Source: Climacium dendroides (taxonomy: Eukaryota > Streptophyta > Bryopsida > Hypnales > Climaciaceae). From it: DNA of 64,000 bases. Shown here one piece after another: positions 11,852 through 23,515 of this stretch (position 1 is the first letter of the stretch; the number at the start of each line of letters is the position of its first letter). Made by a program: the position numbers and the translations under genes. The notes below the pieces were generated by a model. The model ran no database searches, was not told where the DNA came from, and worked only from the letters and a program-made list of their open reading frames with translations. The stretch lies in the NCBI GenBank assembly GCA_950106755.1, contig OX467088.1, positions 18,894,001 through 18,958,000 of the forward strand. Direction: 5' to 3'.

Positions 11852-14800
11852 ATGGGAGACAATCTGCACGAGCTCAATCGAAAGGAGCTCAAGGAGCTTT
11901 GTAGTCGCAACAATATTCGAACTGCTGGAGTGAAGGTACGTGCGTGGTAGGACTCTCTCTTTTTCTGCTTCGGAATTGCAGGGTCTTGTGGAGAAGTTTC
12001 GCGATTGAATTTTTTTTGTTGTTGTTGTTCTTGCCATGGGGTTGAGATTGGCGCTTTGATTTACTTGCAAGGAGAGGTTGAGGGCTTGCATTCTGTTTCT
12101 GGTGTTCGTGAGGTTTTGGTTGCAGAAATTCTTGGTTTGTGGAGATTCTTGAATTTCTGTGCGGAGAGGTGTGGAGTGTCCTTGATCGCTGACATTGGTT
12201 CGGATTTGTTGGGTGACTTTTGAAGCATGAGGATCTTGTACGTTTGGTGCGGAACAAGCTGTATCCGTTGGCTCCGCATACGCCAAGGTTGGTTAAAACA
12301 ATCCACATTATCGTCTGTGACTTGCTTTAAGGCTACGAGGTTCTGGATTAAGTCAAGAATGCCAGTCTCTGAAAGATCAGTTAAAGGGTTTAGGGTTTAG
12401 ATGAACGTACTGGGAATTGGCGAGTATTGTGTTTGGATACTGTATTTTCTTCACTGTAAGTATTTGTATTTGAGTATCTGATGCTCGCTACCATAAGACG
12501 AACATGATGGTTCTTTTCTATACTTCATCTTGTTGTTTGATTTTGTGTTGAATCTCTTCCAGTTTTATTGTACAGAAGAAAATCAAGAATAAGTGCATCC
12601 ACTCAAAATGGGCTCCATGGTACTTTAGGGGCTTAGTTGCTAACTTTCCATTTTAAAACAGGTCAACGAGGGCACGGGGTCCAAATGTGCTGTCTCCAGG
12701 GAAGGAAGATACCAATCCTTACAAAACCCCTGGAAAGCCTCCCCCCGAGACAGGTCGGAATTTCCGAAGTTCAACTCTTCCACGTGAGGTAGAGCTTCTT
12801 TCTATTTCACTCTTTTGTTTGTGTCTTCTGACTGAAAAAATCTATTGGTCTTGCAAATTGTTGAAGTTAAAATACTCAGTACGATTCAGTGCTAAGTGCC
12901 ATACCGATCGGTATACGCAATGCAACATGCTCACATGTCTGTAGTGGGGTCTTGTAGCATTTCATTTATTTAAGGACGCTCATTCCCTACGTCTGTGACC
13001 GAATTGAGAGGTTTGTAAGATTGATGATTGTTCACATCTTTCAGTACCTTCTCTTCTAGAAATCTTCCAGTTGAATTTTGATTGTCGTTGGGCATAAGTC
13101 AACCCCTATAGGATTAACAGGTCCGATTCTGGCCTCATGTTTTTTTGAGCAGTTTTGAGGTCATATGGGGACATTTTCTTAGTCCAAATTTTAAAGTTTT
13201 TCAGCAACACATGCAATGTTCTTCTCTTATTCTAGTGATATATAATTTAGCCCCATCTGAATAATACGTTTTACAATCTGATTGATCTAATTGACGATTT
13301 CAATGTAGTAACTCTTGGTTCTTTAGGAGTTCGATCTAGACCTTTGCAATTTATTTTTTTCTCAACGTTTTTTTTCCTAGCATGATAATCAGTCCTGTCT
13401 TTACAGGGAGCCGCAACGACGCCGAGGAGGAATTTAGGGTCGTCTCGAAAACCTCTGCTAGCAAAGTCGAACACCATGTCATCACGAAGAACAAATCTTC
13501 CCACGAAGACACTTGGAGTTGAGCAAGACGCAACGCAAGAGAATTTTGTGTGGAGGCTTTGCCAAATCAATGGACTATCTCCCTTGAGTCGTAAAGGGCA
13601 ACTTGACACCCCATCAAAAGCAAGTCGTCTCTCTGTGGTAGGAGACATCTAACACAAATTCAACCATTCTAGATTATTTCCTTCAAAAAGTCCGTTAGTC
13701 CTTGTCCACATTTTTTATTATTGGTCATAAATCACTTCAATTTCTATTTTGTGAGTCTATATTTTGATTTCGGATCTGCATTTAAGAGACCTTTAGGCGT
13801 TTTCAAGTCATTTTCATTGCTTTTCTATCAGCAATTCAGGACATCGAGCATCTCTGTTAACAGCTCTCATTGGCTTGACATTTGACCTGCATTCTTTCTA
13901 GACTAAGGTTTGATCCATAATTACTTAAATTTCAGTATTCTTAAGATGGACGGATGGATGGTGCAGGTAAACTCAGACGACAAAACTGAGGATATGACAA
14001 GTCCAAGGACATCAGAAGGCAATGCTAACAGCATTGCTGATGTGGAACCGAGTGAAGCAGGCAGTGATGCATCTCGGAGAATTTCCGAGATTGCTACTGA
14101 TGCAGGGCCAGACACCCTGTCAGACTTCTCGGATGCTGATGAGTTTCGAAGCGTATCAAGTGAACCAATATCAAAGCTTAGCTCCATCAGCAAAAGGAGT
14201 CCATCGCGATCACAAGAAGCAAGTAAAATCTCTCAAAGTAAACTCTCATCCTTCACTGCAGGAACTTGGGATACTAGTGATCATCCAAGAGGTATGGACA
14301 GTCCTGTAGTCGATGGAAATAACTCAGAGAATAGGGTCGTCTCTGAGGTCATCTTCCCAGAGTTCCCAGAAGGTTCCAACTTTTTGGTTGGTGATTCTGA
14401 AGCTTTGGATGTGTCATTCCTTCATGCTGGGGCTGCCGATCCTGAAGTGATATCCAATGGAAGTGATCACGAAGGGATTCCAGTGAATGTAAAGAATCAT
14501 ACAGTCAAGGAACTTGATGTGATGGATTCTCCTATGGCTCGTGATTACGTGAACTACACCCGTGGCTCTGAGACCGACATCAAAGAGAATTGTATAGATT
14601 CAAATAGAGTCTCCATTGGTGAATTGACCTTAGACCTGGATGAAAATCCTGGAGACATGAAGATGGAAAAGAGTAGTCCAACGCCCATTGATGTAGCGGA
14701 CGAGCAAAGGGATTCTGCAGCAATTATTCCAACGGAAGATGCAGAATCGAAAGAAGTAGTTCATATCAATGACCTTGCTCCTGGTAATGAGGGAACGGAA

Positions 14801-16441
14801 TCAAAAGAATCCTGCAGTGGTATCATGAATTCAGACCATGGTGAACCAATTCCGGAGGTTGTCGACGATGGACCTGAGATTCACAGTGAACTTCCTTGTT
14901 TCGAATCGCATTCGCCGCCGTTCGACTCGAAAGACTTCAGTGTTGCAAAAAAATTGGTTTTTGAACCAGAGGATAATATCACACCATCGGTGTCGTTGCG
15001 CCAGCCTCAGTATGATGTGGGAGGAGAAGAAGTGAGCAACTTTCAGAATAGCGAAGGAGAACCAGTTCTTTCAGTGCCAAAGACTTTTGAAGAGGATGAT
15101 AGTTCTTTACATACCAAGTCTATCTCTTCCCTTGATGAACCAGGAAGTCAGCACGGTGGCCTGGCTGAAACAGTTCCTGAGACTCTGCCACCAGCAAATG
15201 AGGATTTTTCATCTGATGTGGATTGCGGTGAGCAAGATGTAAGCAATAGTATGGATCGAGATGGTGGCATTGCTTCTGTCGAAGAGTTTGATGCACCTGC
15301 CAAGCATAATGATGCGGAAACTCCTTCTCCTGGTCACCAGCAGGAGAGTGAGTTGGCTGATTCAAGGGTGCCATCTGAAGGTGTTGATTCATTTGAGCCA
15401 GAAGACCCAGACACTTCAAACCTTGAGAGACATGTGTCCCAACCTGAGATGGATATGTCTCCAGTCGCCTCGGCGAATGTCATTCTCTCAGATTCAAGCC
15501 TCACCAACAAGTCCAATGGCAATGTTACTCCAGAAAAACTTGACCGTTCGAATTCTCCAGCTAATGAACAAGAAGGTTCCGATGTCGAGGCGAGGGATGG
15601 AGAAAGTGCAAGTACTTCAACAACTGTACCTGATTACAATAAGGTACGTGATGTGTTGTCGTTGAATTGATAACTGAAATAGACAATTTTATTGTTCAAC
15701 TTACAAAGAATGAGACGGGATTGGTATACTTGCGGTTGTTAAATGCATCTGGTCAGTGTCTGTATAGTTTTGTAATGCACATTTAAAGAGAATATGAGAG
15801 ACTTTGGACCCTAAGGAGGTCCACTCATTTCGAACAAGTTTAGGTGAATAGTGGTACAAAGTAGTTTATCAGATAAGCTTTCACAATTTGTGCTACATAA
15901 CAAATAGTAACATGCAAGTAAAAAGCTGTCTTTTTTGGGTGGCAAGTCCTGTTGTTGAGAAGTTTTAGTGCCACTCTCCGTGAAACAAGGGGACTGTCTT
16001 ATTTTGGCGGCGGCCTTTCGAGCACATTTCGAGCAAACCACTGGCTTGCTGTAAAGTGTTTGGTGCTTCAATATTTCCGTCAAGTGCTGATTCTAATTTT
16101 TTTTCTCTCATCTGCAATCTCTGCAGGAGGAAGGTGAGAAAGAGAAGATATCATTTCCACTGTCAATTATATTGTGGTGTTCACAATCGTGCTCACTAGT
16201 ATCCAGAAATCGCACCCCAAGGCTTGGATCTTGACATTATGGAGTCCTCTCAAGGCTATTCGTAAGTGAACTAACCCCAACGTGAAGATCTAAATTGCAT
16301 AAAAAAGACATGCAAGCATTTCAATTTTATTAGCCACAACGAAGGATTTAATTTGAGCGGCTTTCACAGTGGAAGATCATGTTGTTGAGACCTCTAATGC
16401 AATATTTTGTTTGTGATTTTGCCTACAGGCATGGAGTGTAA
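11852..16441 (+). CDS. Multi-exon gene: SAP-like N-terminal motif plus long acidic disordered region
   Basis: Model rebuilt from splice sites: exons 11852-11935, (11982-11995), 12662-12788, 13407-13637, 13967-15643, 16127-16133, 16207-16261 and 16429-16441. Reading phase is kept throughout and gives about 735 residues. The first exon encodes MGDNLHELNRKELKELCSRN and on to GVK, like helix 1 of a SAP (helix-extended-loop-helix) motif. A tiny exon reading GLVEK would supply the start of helix 2, but its donor (AA|GTTTCG) is poor and this exon is my least certain call. Exons 3-4 are basic and Ser/Thr/Pro-rich (TPRRN, SSRRTN, PTKT). The 559-codon exon is rich in Asp, Glu and Ser with no fold I recognise. 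The 3' end has alternatives: without the 73-bp intron at 16134-16206, the frame stops near 16234. A nuclear, nucleic-acid-binding or scaffold role is inference. An ATG at 13910 opens the large exon upstream, but it lies in intron sequence before a good CAG acceptor. Confidence 0.75.
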
Positions 16442-16736
16442 GCAAAAAACATCATCTCTCGAAAAGAGATGTTACTTCTAATTGAAGTATCGGTGCAATG
16501 TTTTCTAAAAGTGTAAAGTTTTGTATCTAAGTCACTCTGTTGTGACTCTGAGTTCACATGTATCACTAGGATTTTCTTGTCAAGTGGTGAAATGACAGGA
16601 CGATGGTATTGTGAAAATTTTCTGAAAGTAAAGTTTTGATCAATGATCATGGAGTAGCCTTTGATTTTGTTGTTCTGCGTTAATTATATGCTCGCATGTG
16701 TGGCAAACTAGCACCCCCTGAATGAATTGTTTTATT

Positions 16737-16870
16737 TTCTTAACATGCGTTGTTTGGTTTGAACCATGTGTATTCTTTTGTTTTTTTTCGTGCACAACAT
16801 TGTTGAGAACCCTGCAGAAATCACGATTTGAGAAAAATCATCAAGAAGTACTATTTTGAATAACATTTTG
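16737..16870. repeat. Dispersed repeat copy 1 of 3 (with 17488 and 18530)
   Basis: The copy begins TTAACATGCGTTGTTTGGTT and includes CAACATTGTTGAGAACCCT. The same ordered blocks occur at 17488-17620 and 18530-18650, so three copies lie within 2 kb downstream of the acidic-protein gene. No terminal inverted repeat or coding capacity was seen. Confidence 0.65.
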
Positions 16871-17229
16871 GAATTCATATACAAATAAAAATTGGAGATT
16901 TTGAGTTTTAGATTCCATCCATATGGTTAGATTCACCAATGCTATCTTTGATCTTCATTTTTTTTTATAAATTTTGAAAGAAAAGTTTCAGAATTCCTCC
17001 TAAATTCAATTACAAGCAAAATATTATCATTTTTTGATGCAATTTGTTGGAATGGATTTAAAATGAGGTTCTCTTCACATTGGTGATTTTTTGAAATTTC
17101 TGTGTTCTTTCAATCTATGACCTTATTTTTGCAAATTCAGTTTTGAACAAGGGTCAATGCAATTTGGGCTTGGTCAACCACTTGACATACTTCCACATTT
17201 GTAATTTTAGGAAAATAATGTACTCTAAT

Positions 17230-17412
17230 AACACCAAATCCAACCATTAGATAGGACAACAATTTGAAAAAGTATCTCCACAAATTAATATCACTTTCAT
17301 CCTAGCAATAATGAGGATGAAGTTTGATTTTCAATTGTTGATCACCAAATCCAACCATTAGATAGGACAAAATATCTCCACAAATTAAGATGACTTTCAT
17401 CCAAGCAGTTCT
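17230..17412. repeat. Tandem duplication, ~112-bp offset
   Basis: ACCAAATCCAACCATTAGAT followed by AGGACAA, TATCTCCACAAATTAA and ACTTTCATCC occurs at 17230-17305 and again at 17343-17402. The two copies are nearly identical apart from a short deletion, which suggests a recent local duplication. Non-coding. Confidence 0.8.
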
Positions 17413-17487
17413 TAATCCATTATGAAACATGAGTTTCAAGTCATATAGAAATTGGACATGCTTCATGTTAAACCCCCAAAAATATAG

Positions 17488-17620
17488 GGTTAACATGTGT
17501 TGTTTGGGGTTTCAAGCATGTGTTTCCTTCTCTACATAACATTGTTGAGAATCCTTAAACCCTTGGAAAAAGAATCCTTATTTTGCAAAGTTGAGATTTT
17601 TTAACCCATGGCCTCTTTTC
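17488..17620. repeat. Dispersed repeat copy 2 of 3
   Basis: It shares TGTGTTGTTTG, ACATAACATTGTTGAGAA, CCTTAAACC and CCTTNTTTTGCAAAGTT with the copy at 18530-18650 in the same orientation. It shares its first half with the copy at 16737-16870. Non-coding. Confidence 0.7.
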
Positions 17621-17629
17621 CATCAAAAT

Positions 17630-17830
17630 ACACTCAAAACTACCATTTCTATAGCAAAGAGCAAAAAATAAAAAAATTGAATGTTTTTTTTGCATATCTA
17701 ATTGTAGGATCTTCTACTATACTAGTATATGAATGTGTGAAGGAATTTCACAAACTTTGACCATGTAGATTGCACAATATTTGTGTATAAAGTGAAGGAA
17801 ATATATTTTTTTCACTTTGCTCAACAACAT
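17630..17830 (-). repeat. Dispersed repeat, inverted copy of 6585-6775
   Basis: The reverse complement of this block aligns with 6585-6775. Shared segments include TACAATTAGATATGCAAAAA and ATAGAAATGGYAGTTTTGAG. It directly follows copy 2 of the 16737/17488/18530 repeat family, so the two may be parts of one larger element. Confidence 0.7.
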
Positions 17831-18529
17831 TTTTTCACTTGGAACCTTCAAAACTTATAATTTTTGCCCTCTTGATTTGGAATTTCTACTTTTATATAAT
17901 AAAAATTTGAGTTGAGAGTCTAGGGATTTAAAAAGAAAACATACTTAGCTTTCACTCATTAAGAAATTGTTAAGTAGAAGTAAGTTCAAGATTGAAGGAA
18001 AATCTAAATTATTAATAGCTTTAAGTTAGAATTGAAATATACTAATCTCAATAGTGAGATTGTTCTAGCAAGAGATCTTAACCTTGTGAAACTTTTTTTT
18101 GAAAAATTGTGAAGATTGAGGTCGGAAAAGAATCCTACAATTAATTTTTTTCGAGAAGATGCTCTAATTGCTTGAAAAACAAGATTGCCTATAACTTTTA
18201 CAAAACAAATCCAAATGGAATAATTTAAAACTTCCCATGTACATAAATATATTATTTATACAGAACAAATTTTTTAACTATTTTACTTTGAGTTTTTGTG
18301 AAGTTTTTTTTGGCTCACCAAACTAAAAAAAAGTCTTTTGTACCATAACTTTTGCACCCAGGCTCTGATTGAAATGAAAATTATATTTCTAGAAAGCAAA
18401 TGTGTTTTTCTATCTTCACCAAAAATTTGGAAAATGACAACAAATATTGGAACCATAGGAGCCTACCCCAAAACCATTTTGTCCTCCGAAGGGACGATGG
18501 GACTTTAGAGGTTAAACAAGTGAGCTCTA

Positions 18530-18650
18530 TATGTGTTGTTTGATTTGAAGCATATGTATTCTTTTGTTTTGTACATAACATTGTTGAGAACCCTTAAACC
18601 TTTGGAAAAGTAATCCTTGTTTTGCAAAGTTTAAATCTTTTTAAATAATG
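18530..18650. repeat. Dispersed repeat copy 3 of 3
   Basis: This is a close relative of the copy at 17488-17620: TATGTGTTGTTTG, ACATAACATTGTTGAGAA, CCCTTAAACC and TGTTTTGCAAAGTTTAAATC. Same orientation, non-coding. Confidence 0.7.
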
Positions 18651-21158
18651 AGCTCTTGAAGATGATGAGTTTTGGTCTTTACATGTAAGCATATGTCAAT
18701 TTATTAACTCCTAATCCTAACTACAATGGGCTATTTTATCTTATAAGTTACATGATACAAGATGCAAATGTAAAAAAAATAAACATATGTAGTATGTGTA
18801 AAAATCTCACCCTAGGAGTTAAAGTCTACTGGGCCTATTGGAGCAAGGTTGAAAAAAAATTCTTCTAACTTCAAACATCAATCCATGTGATCAAAGTTTC
18901 TGAATTTTTTTCCACAAATTCCCATGATAGTCTAATACAAATTTGTATGGTTGTATTTTGAATTTTTTTTTGTTATATTCTCATTGCCCTAAAGAGTGGA
19001 ATTTTTTGCAATTTCTCCTTGAAATATACCTCTAGCCTTCAAGGATTAACCTTTCATTGATTTACTATGATTTACTATGATTTATATTCTAAATAACTTT
19101 TTGTTGGTACTCTTAACAAGTGTCATATTAAGGTATTTGAACCTAAAAGAGAAAGCATAATGTCTCTCATTGCAAATTCATAAGGAATCAACAAAAGTAA
19201 AGATTTGTTTGAAGAAATTAATGGAACTCAAGTAGATGCATTTCATATGTTAAGAATGTAGATTGGTGTCAACATTAGTCTCTTCAAGGATCTCAACTTT
19301 GAAGGTCTATAAAATATTACTGGAGTAGAGAGAATTATAAAACTACTTGAAAATTTTGTTGCTCTTGATTAAATAATCAATAGTGCAAATCTTTTAAAAT
19401 CCATCAACACTTTATGATAGATAATGTACTTGTGCATTCAATAATATACATGAGTGTATGATTGCCTCCCTAGAACCACCCCTTCTTTGAGGTTTCTAAT
19501 TGAATGAAAACTAGCTTTGAATAGCCATGTGTAGGCTTCTCACAACATCCATAAACAAATTGACTCCAAAATGCCCTATGCTTTAGATACCTCAATCACA
19601 CTCAAAAAACTCTAAATGCTCCAATCACACTTGAAAAAGTCACCAAGGCATTGAAGGTGATGGCCCAACTAAGTCTCTAGGCCATAACAAGATTGTCACT
19701 AAGTTTTATCACGTAAATAAAGAATCAATAAAGTATAAAATCAAACTTTCATTACTATGTACTCAATTAAAGACTTTAACATGTATTTAACGCTATTTGT
19801 CATGTCTACTTTTAATTCTTGAATTTTTTAAAAATTAATTGAATTGATTTTTGAATATTTTAATCTTCTCTTTGAGAAATTCTACTAGCTTTGATAAATG
19901 AACTCTTGGAATTTCAATAGGCCTCAAATTTCAAGATACTACCCTTGAAAAGATTTGAATACCTTGTTTAGCTTCAATTCCTCCCCCTCCCCTCATAAAA
20001 AAATTCCGAAGTCATTGATCTTGTATCAAAAAAAAATCCCTACTCCCACAAATGCCATTGATTCTGTAGAAAATCCAGAGTAAGTTGTTGATGTTTGTCA
20101 AATGGATGATCTTGGTCATCCATAAATAAATATAAAATGTGATACAGAATGTGGATACAAAATACAAACATAGAATACAAATATAGACTTTGAAATATGG
20201 ATATGGATACAATTACATAATTTGATTGAATATCTCATATCAAATGCACTACAAATTGAGTTCCAAAAATATAAGTATGTGGGGGGGAGAGGATTTTCAA
20301 AAATTATATAAGTAAGTGTATATTAGTAAACTGAATTGAAAAGTGGCATTCTTTTATTATGTATCTAGTGCACTATCAAATTCCAAGATACATGTAAAAC
20401 AAATGAGCTCTTGGTACTAGAATAGATCTCAAATTCCAAGGTACATGGGAGGGTACATGTAGAAATTTGAGAATACTTGGATAATACACCTAATCTTAAG
20501 TGACTAAAAAACAAATGCTTTGCCATGACATAAAAATATTTCTTGCAAACATTTTCTTTCTTTATGCATCAAAAAATCTTTACTTCCAATCTATTAAATC
20601 AATTCAATGTTTCATTTGTAAATTCATATTCTCTTTTCTTTAAATTCCTCAAATTTTATTGTATAAAAGTCTTTTCACATTCTTTTCAAAATCAAATGGA
20701 AGTGATAATACCACTACTTTAACCTTCTTTGCTACAATCTTGTATTTAGTCTCCACTATTGTTTGTTGCATCTATGTAAACTTTTTAATTTCATTACAAA
20801 AGTTTGTTGAAAGCACCTATACTATTTTGTCATCGCCTCCAAAATCTAATTCCAATAACAAATGCAAATCTTTCATTGTATCACCCAAACATGACTCTTC
20901 AACAAAAGTACAAAACCTAATACATACTCATCATCGTTGAGTTCACAATATTTCTTCAACTCAAGATTTTTAAAATGAATTTTTTCCTCTTTCTTCAATT
21001 GTCTTTAAAATTTTTAAATAAACATCCTATGATACACCCACAAAAATCCTAATATAGCCTTATCAATTTCTCTACTAGGTAGGAAGCCATCACCCCTTAT
21101 TTTTACCATTGCAATTCTGCCTTACAACATTTAGCATGTGATGGAAATCAATTTCTCA
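18651..21158. other. AT-rich intergenic stretch, nothing recognised
   Basis: No gene, tRNA or terminal repeats were found. A run of ATACAAAATACAAAC-like words lies at 20145-20215 and is probably a low-complexity repeat. Confidence 0.5.
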
Positions 21159-21274
21159 TACTACAAGAGAAAGGGGTGTTTTAAGTATAGTTCTAATAAT
21201 AATGACCTTTATAAGGGATTTTTAGTAAAATTACTATTAGAACTATACTTAAAACACCCCTTTCTCTTGTAGTG
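21159..21274. mobile_element. CACTA-type MITE, 116 bp
   Basis: The element is almost entirely an inverted repeat. The left arm CTACAAGAGAAAGGGGTGTT and the next ~24 bases match the inverted right arm with about one mismatch. The right terminus is CTTGTAGTG, the complement of CACTACAAG. The left terminus reads TACTACAAG, one decayed base. A 3-bp target duplication, TCA, flanks both ends (21156-21158 and 21275-21277), as expected for CACTA/CMC transposition. No coding capacity; it would need an autonomous CACTA transposase elsewhere. Confidence 0.88.
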
Positions 21275-21541
21275 TCAAGAATCAATCAAGAGCCATTGCA
21301 TGCATTCATCAAAATTAAACAAAATTGGACCCAAAATGGTTCCATGTATGTGCTTCATGATTCCCCACATAAACCATATGAAGCACAATCTTTGAACTTA
21401 CATATTTGAACAAAGGAAATATTTCATAAAGAAAAAAATGATATTTTCAATAGAACAAAATGATCACATATAATAAGAGGGGCATACAAAAGAAACCCAA
21501 TTAATGAAGTAGTGTTTGAAAAAAATCACTCTTAACGTAGA

Positions 21542-21663
21542 AATACCATAAACTGTGGCAATCAATAGACCATTTCAATGTACTTACTCTTGCCATTTCA
21601 AGGCATAAATGACAAGAGCATGCATATTAAAATGGTTTATAGATTGGCATAGTTTATGGTATT
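21542..21663. mobile_element. Hairpin MITE, ~57-bp arms
   Basis: The left arm begins AATACCATAAACTGTGGCAA. It pairs with a right arm that ends TTGGCATAGTTTATGGTATT, leaving a loop of about 8 bases around 21602. Several mismatches are present. Transcripts would fold into one long stem. I could not see a clear target duplication, so superfamily is unassigned. Confidence 0.8.
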
Positions 21664-21804
21664 CCTTCCTTATACCATACTTGCAAGAAGAGCCTCAACC
21701 TTGATCCCCATGTGGATGGACAAGAACAATAGCAAGTTTAGATAAAGCTTTTAGAAATTCCTCTCTTCTTCAATGGCATTTCCTCTACTTTCAACAGCTT
21801 GTAT

Positions 21805-22084
21805 GGAAAATTTCATTAAAATGGCGCCATTCTACAACTTTGGTAGTTTTTACAATTCAGATTGGGTAGTTTGAAATGTACACATGTCCTAAATGTTTGA
21901 AATCTATACCAAGCCTAAATGGTAATTCTGGTTCAAACTGTGTAATCTAAAATCTATACTAGTCCTAGATGTTACTTTTACAATTTAGATTGCGATGTCT
22001 GAAATTTACTAGATGACACTTTTATGGTTCAAATCGGACGGTTTGAAAATGGCACATGGAATATGGCATTTTAATGAAATTTCC
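21805..22084. mobile_element. MITE family M1, copy A
   Basis: The terminal inverted repeat is GGAAA(A)TTTCATTAAAATGG on the left and CATTTTAATGAAATTTCC on the right. TAT lies immediately outside both ends, compatible with a TA or TAT target duplication. The inside contains alternating blocks such as TTTGAAATCTATAC, TCCTAAATG and GGTTCAAATCGG. Related copies follow at 22614 and, inverted, at 22916. Non-coding. Confidence 0.8.
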
Positions 22085-22613
22085 TATTTCTCAAAACTCA
22101 AAAGTATCCCACCTCATTGTGTTTGAAATCACCATCTTCTAACTTCCCATTCGGTCGGAAACTCCCCTTTCCATTCTTCATCACAATCTAGGTCAGCTTC
22201 ACTTTACATTACAACAACATGCTTGCCTCCAAACTCAATCAGTAGTCCATCCACCAATCAAACATTGATCACCAGTTGTTTTTTTCATTTTTTAAGAAGT
22301 GTGAAAGTGGTGATATAAAAATGTTATGGTGGTGCTCCAAATTTCAACATTCATCTATATATTGGATATAAAATATCACATTAGCACATATCACATATTT
22401 ATAATTCGGTTTTCATTCGATATCTAGCGATTTCATCCAAATTTTTTGGCATTTTTTAGCCAAATTATTTTTTTTGGTGCAATTTGGCACTAGAAAGCCA
22501 AAAAAAAACCCTATTGACCACTATAATGACTTTGATCATCAACATTCACAACACACTCATCATGCTCACAATGAAACACATTCTACATTGATAACCGACA
22601 ACAAATTTGCATT

Positions 22614-22910
22614 TGTGGAATTTCAATAAAATGGCACCATTCCGCAACTTTGGCAGTTATTATGGTTCAGATTGGGCGGTTTGAATTGTACACCTGTCCT
22701 AAATGTTTGAAATCGATACTTGTCTCAAATGGCACTTTTATGGTTTAGACTATGTGATTTGAAATCTATATTCATTTGGTCCTATATTTTTGAAATCTAT
22801 ATTAGTCCTATATTTTTGAAATCTATACTATTTCTAAGTGGCACTTTTGTGGTTTAGATTGGTTTGTTTGAAAATGGCATATAGAATATGCCATTTCAAT
22901 GAAATTTTCT
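22614..22910. mobile_element. MITE family M1, copy B
   Basis: Same orientation and internal blocks as copy A: ATTCCGCAACTTTGGCAGTT, CAGATTGGGCGGTTTGAA and TGTCCTAAATGTTTGAAATC. The ends GGAATTTCAATAAAATGG and CCATTTCAATGAAATTTTC are more diverged than those of copy A. An internal duplication of TCCTATATTTTTGAAATCTA is visible near 22780-22830. Confidence 0.78.
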
Positions 22911-22915
22911 ATCAA

Positions 22916-23177
22916 GGAAATTTCATTAAAATAGCGATATTCCATTTGTCATTTTCAAATTGTATGGTTTGATCCACAGAAGTGCCATCTAGGACTAGTA
23001 TAGATTTTAGATTGTATAGTTTAAACCATGAAAGTGCCATTTAAGACTAGTATAGATTTTAGAAATCTACTAATGGTGTAGATTTCGAACCTCAAACTCT
23101 TGTAGATTTCAAATCACATGGTCTCAACTGTAAAAGTACCAAAGTTGCGGAATGACTACCGTTTTAATGAAATTCCC
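22916..23177 (-). mobile_element. MITE family M1, copy C, inverted
   Basis: It begins GGAAATTTCATTAAAATAGC and ends ACCGTTTTAATGAAATTCCC. Read on the minus strand its inside aligns with copies A and B, for example CATTCCGCAACTTTGGTAC. It abuts copy B with only about five bases between, so B and C form a tail-to-tail pair that could itself fold into a large hairpin. Confidence 0.78.
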
Positions 23178-23385
23178 TATTAGTCTATTGTCATGGAATT
23201 CTCGATGGTTTCCAATGTGCATCCCAAAGTTGCTTAAGACTTTGTCACCAAGTTGATGGAGTCTTTGTCATTGAAGCCGAACATCACTAATGAGGAGCTA
23301 ACATAGAAGGTCTAACCTTCTAGTTGGAAGTAGGGCAAAGTTGCCTCCAAGAATGATGTGCTTCTCTTCAAGGAGAAATTATAAG

Positions 23386-23515
23386 GTAAACTACCCCATT
23401 ATGAATAGAATGGGAGCAAGCCCATGTGGTGTACATTCAAGTTCTGAAATGTACACTACCTTAATTCAACCCACAATGGGTTTGCTCCCATTATGTCCAT
23501 AATGGAGTAGTTTAC
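23386..23515. mobile_element. Hairpin MITE, ~44-bp arms
   Basis: Left arm GTAAACTACCCCATTATGAA and following AATGGGAGCAAGCCCATGTG pair with the inverted right arm, which ends ATAATGGAGTAGTTTAC. A spacer of about 40 bp separates the arms. No obvious target duplication or coding capacity. Confidence 0.78.

Noticed and set aside
13271..13648. 125-codon minus-strand frame
   Set aside because: It is the antisense shadow of the plus-strand exon 13407-13637.
13910..13966. ATG upstream of the large acidic exon as a gene start
   Set aside because: A CAG acceptor at 13964-13966 joins the large exon in phase with the preceding exon; the residues encoded before it are intron-like.
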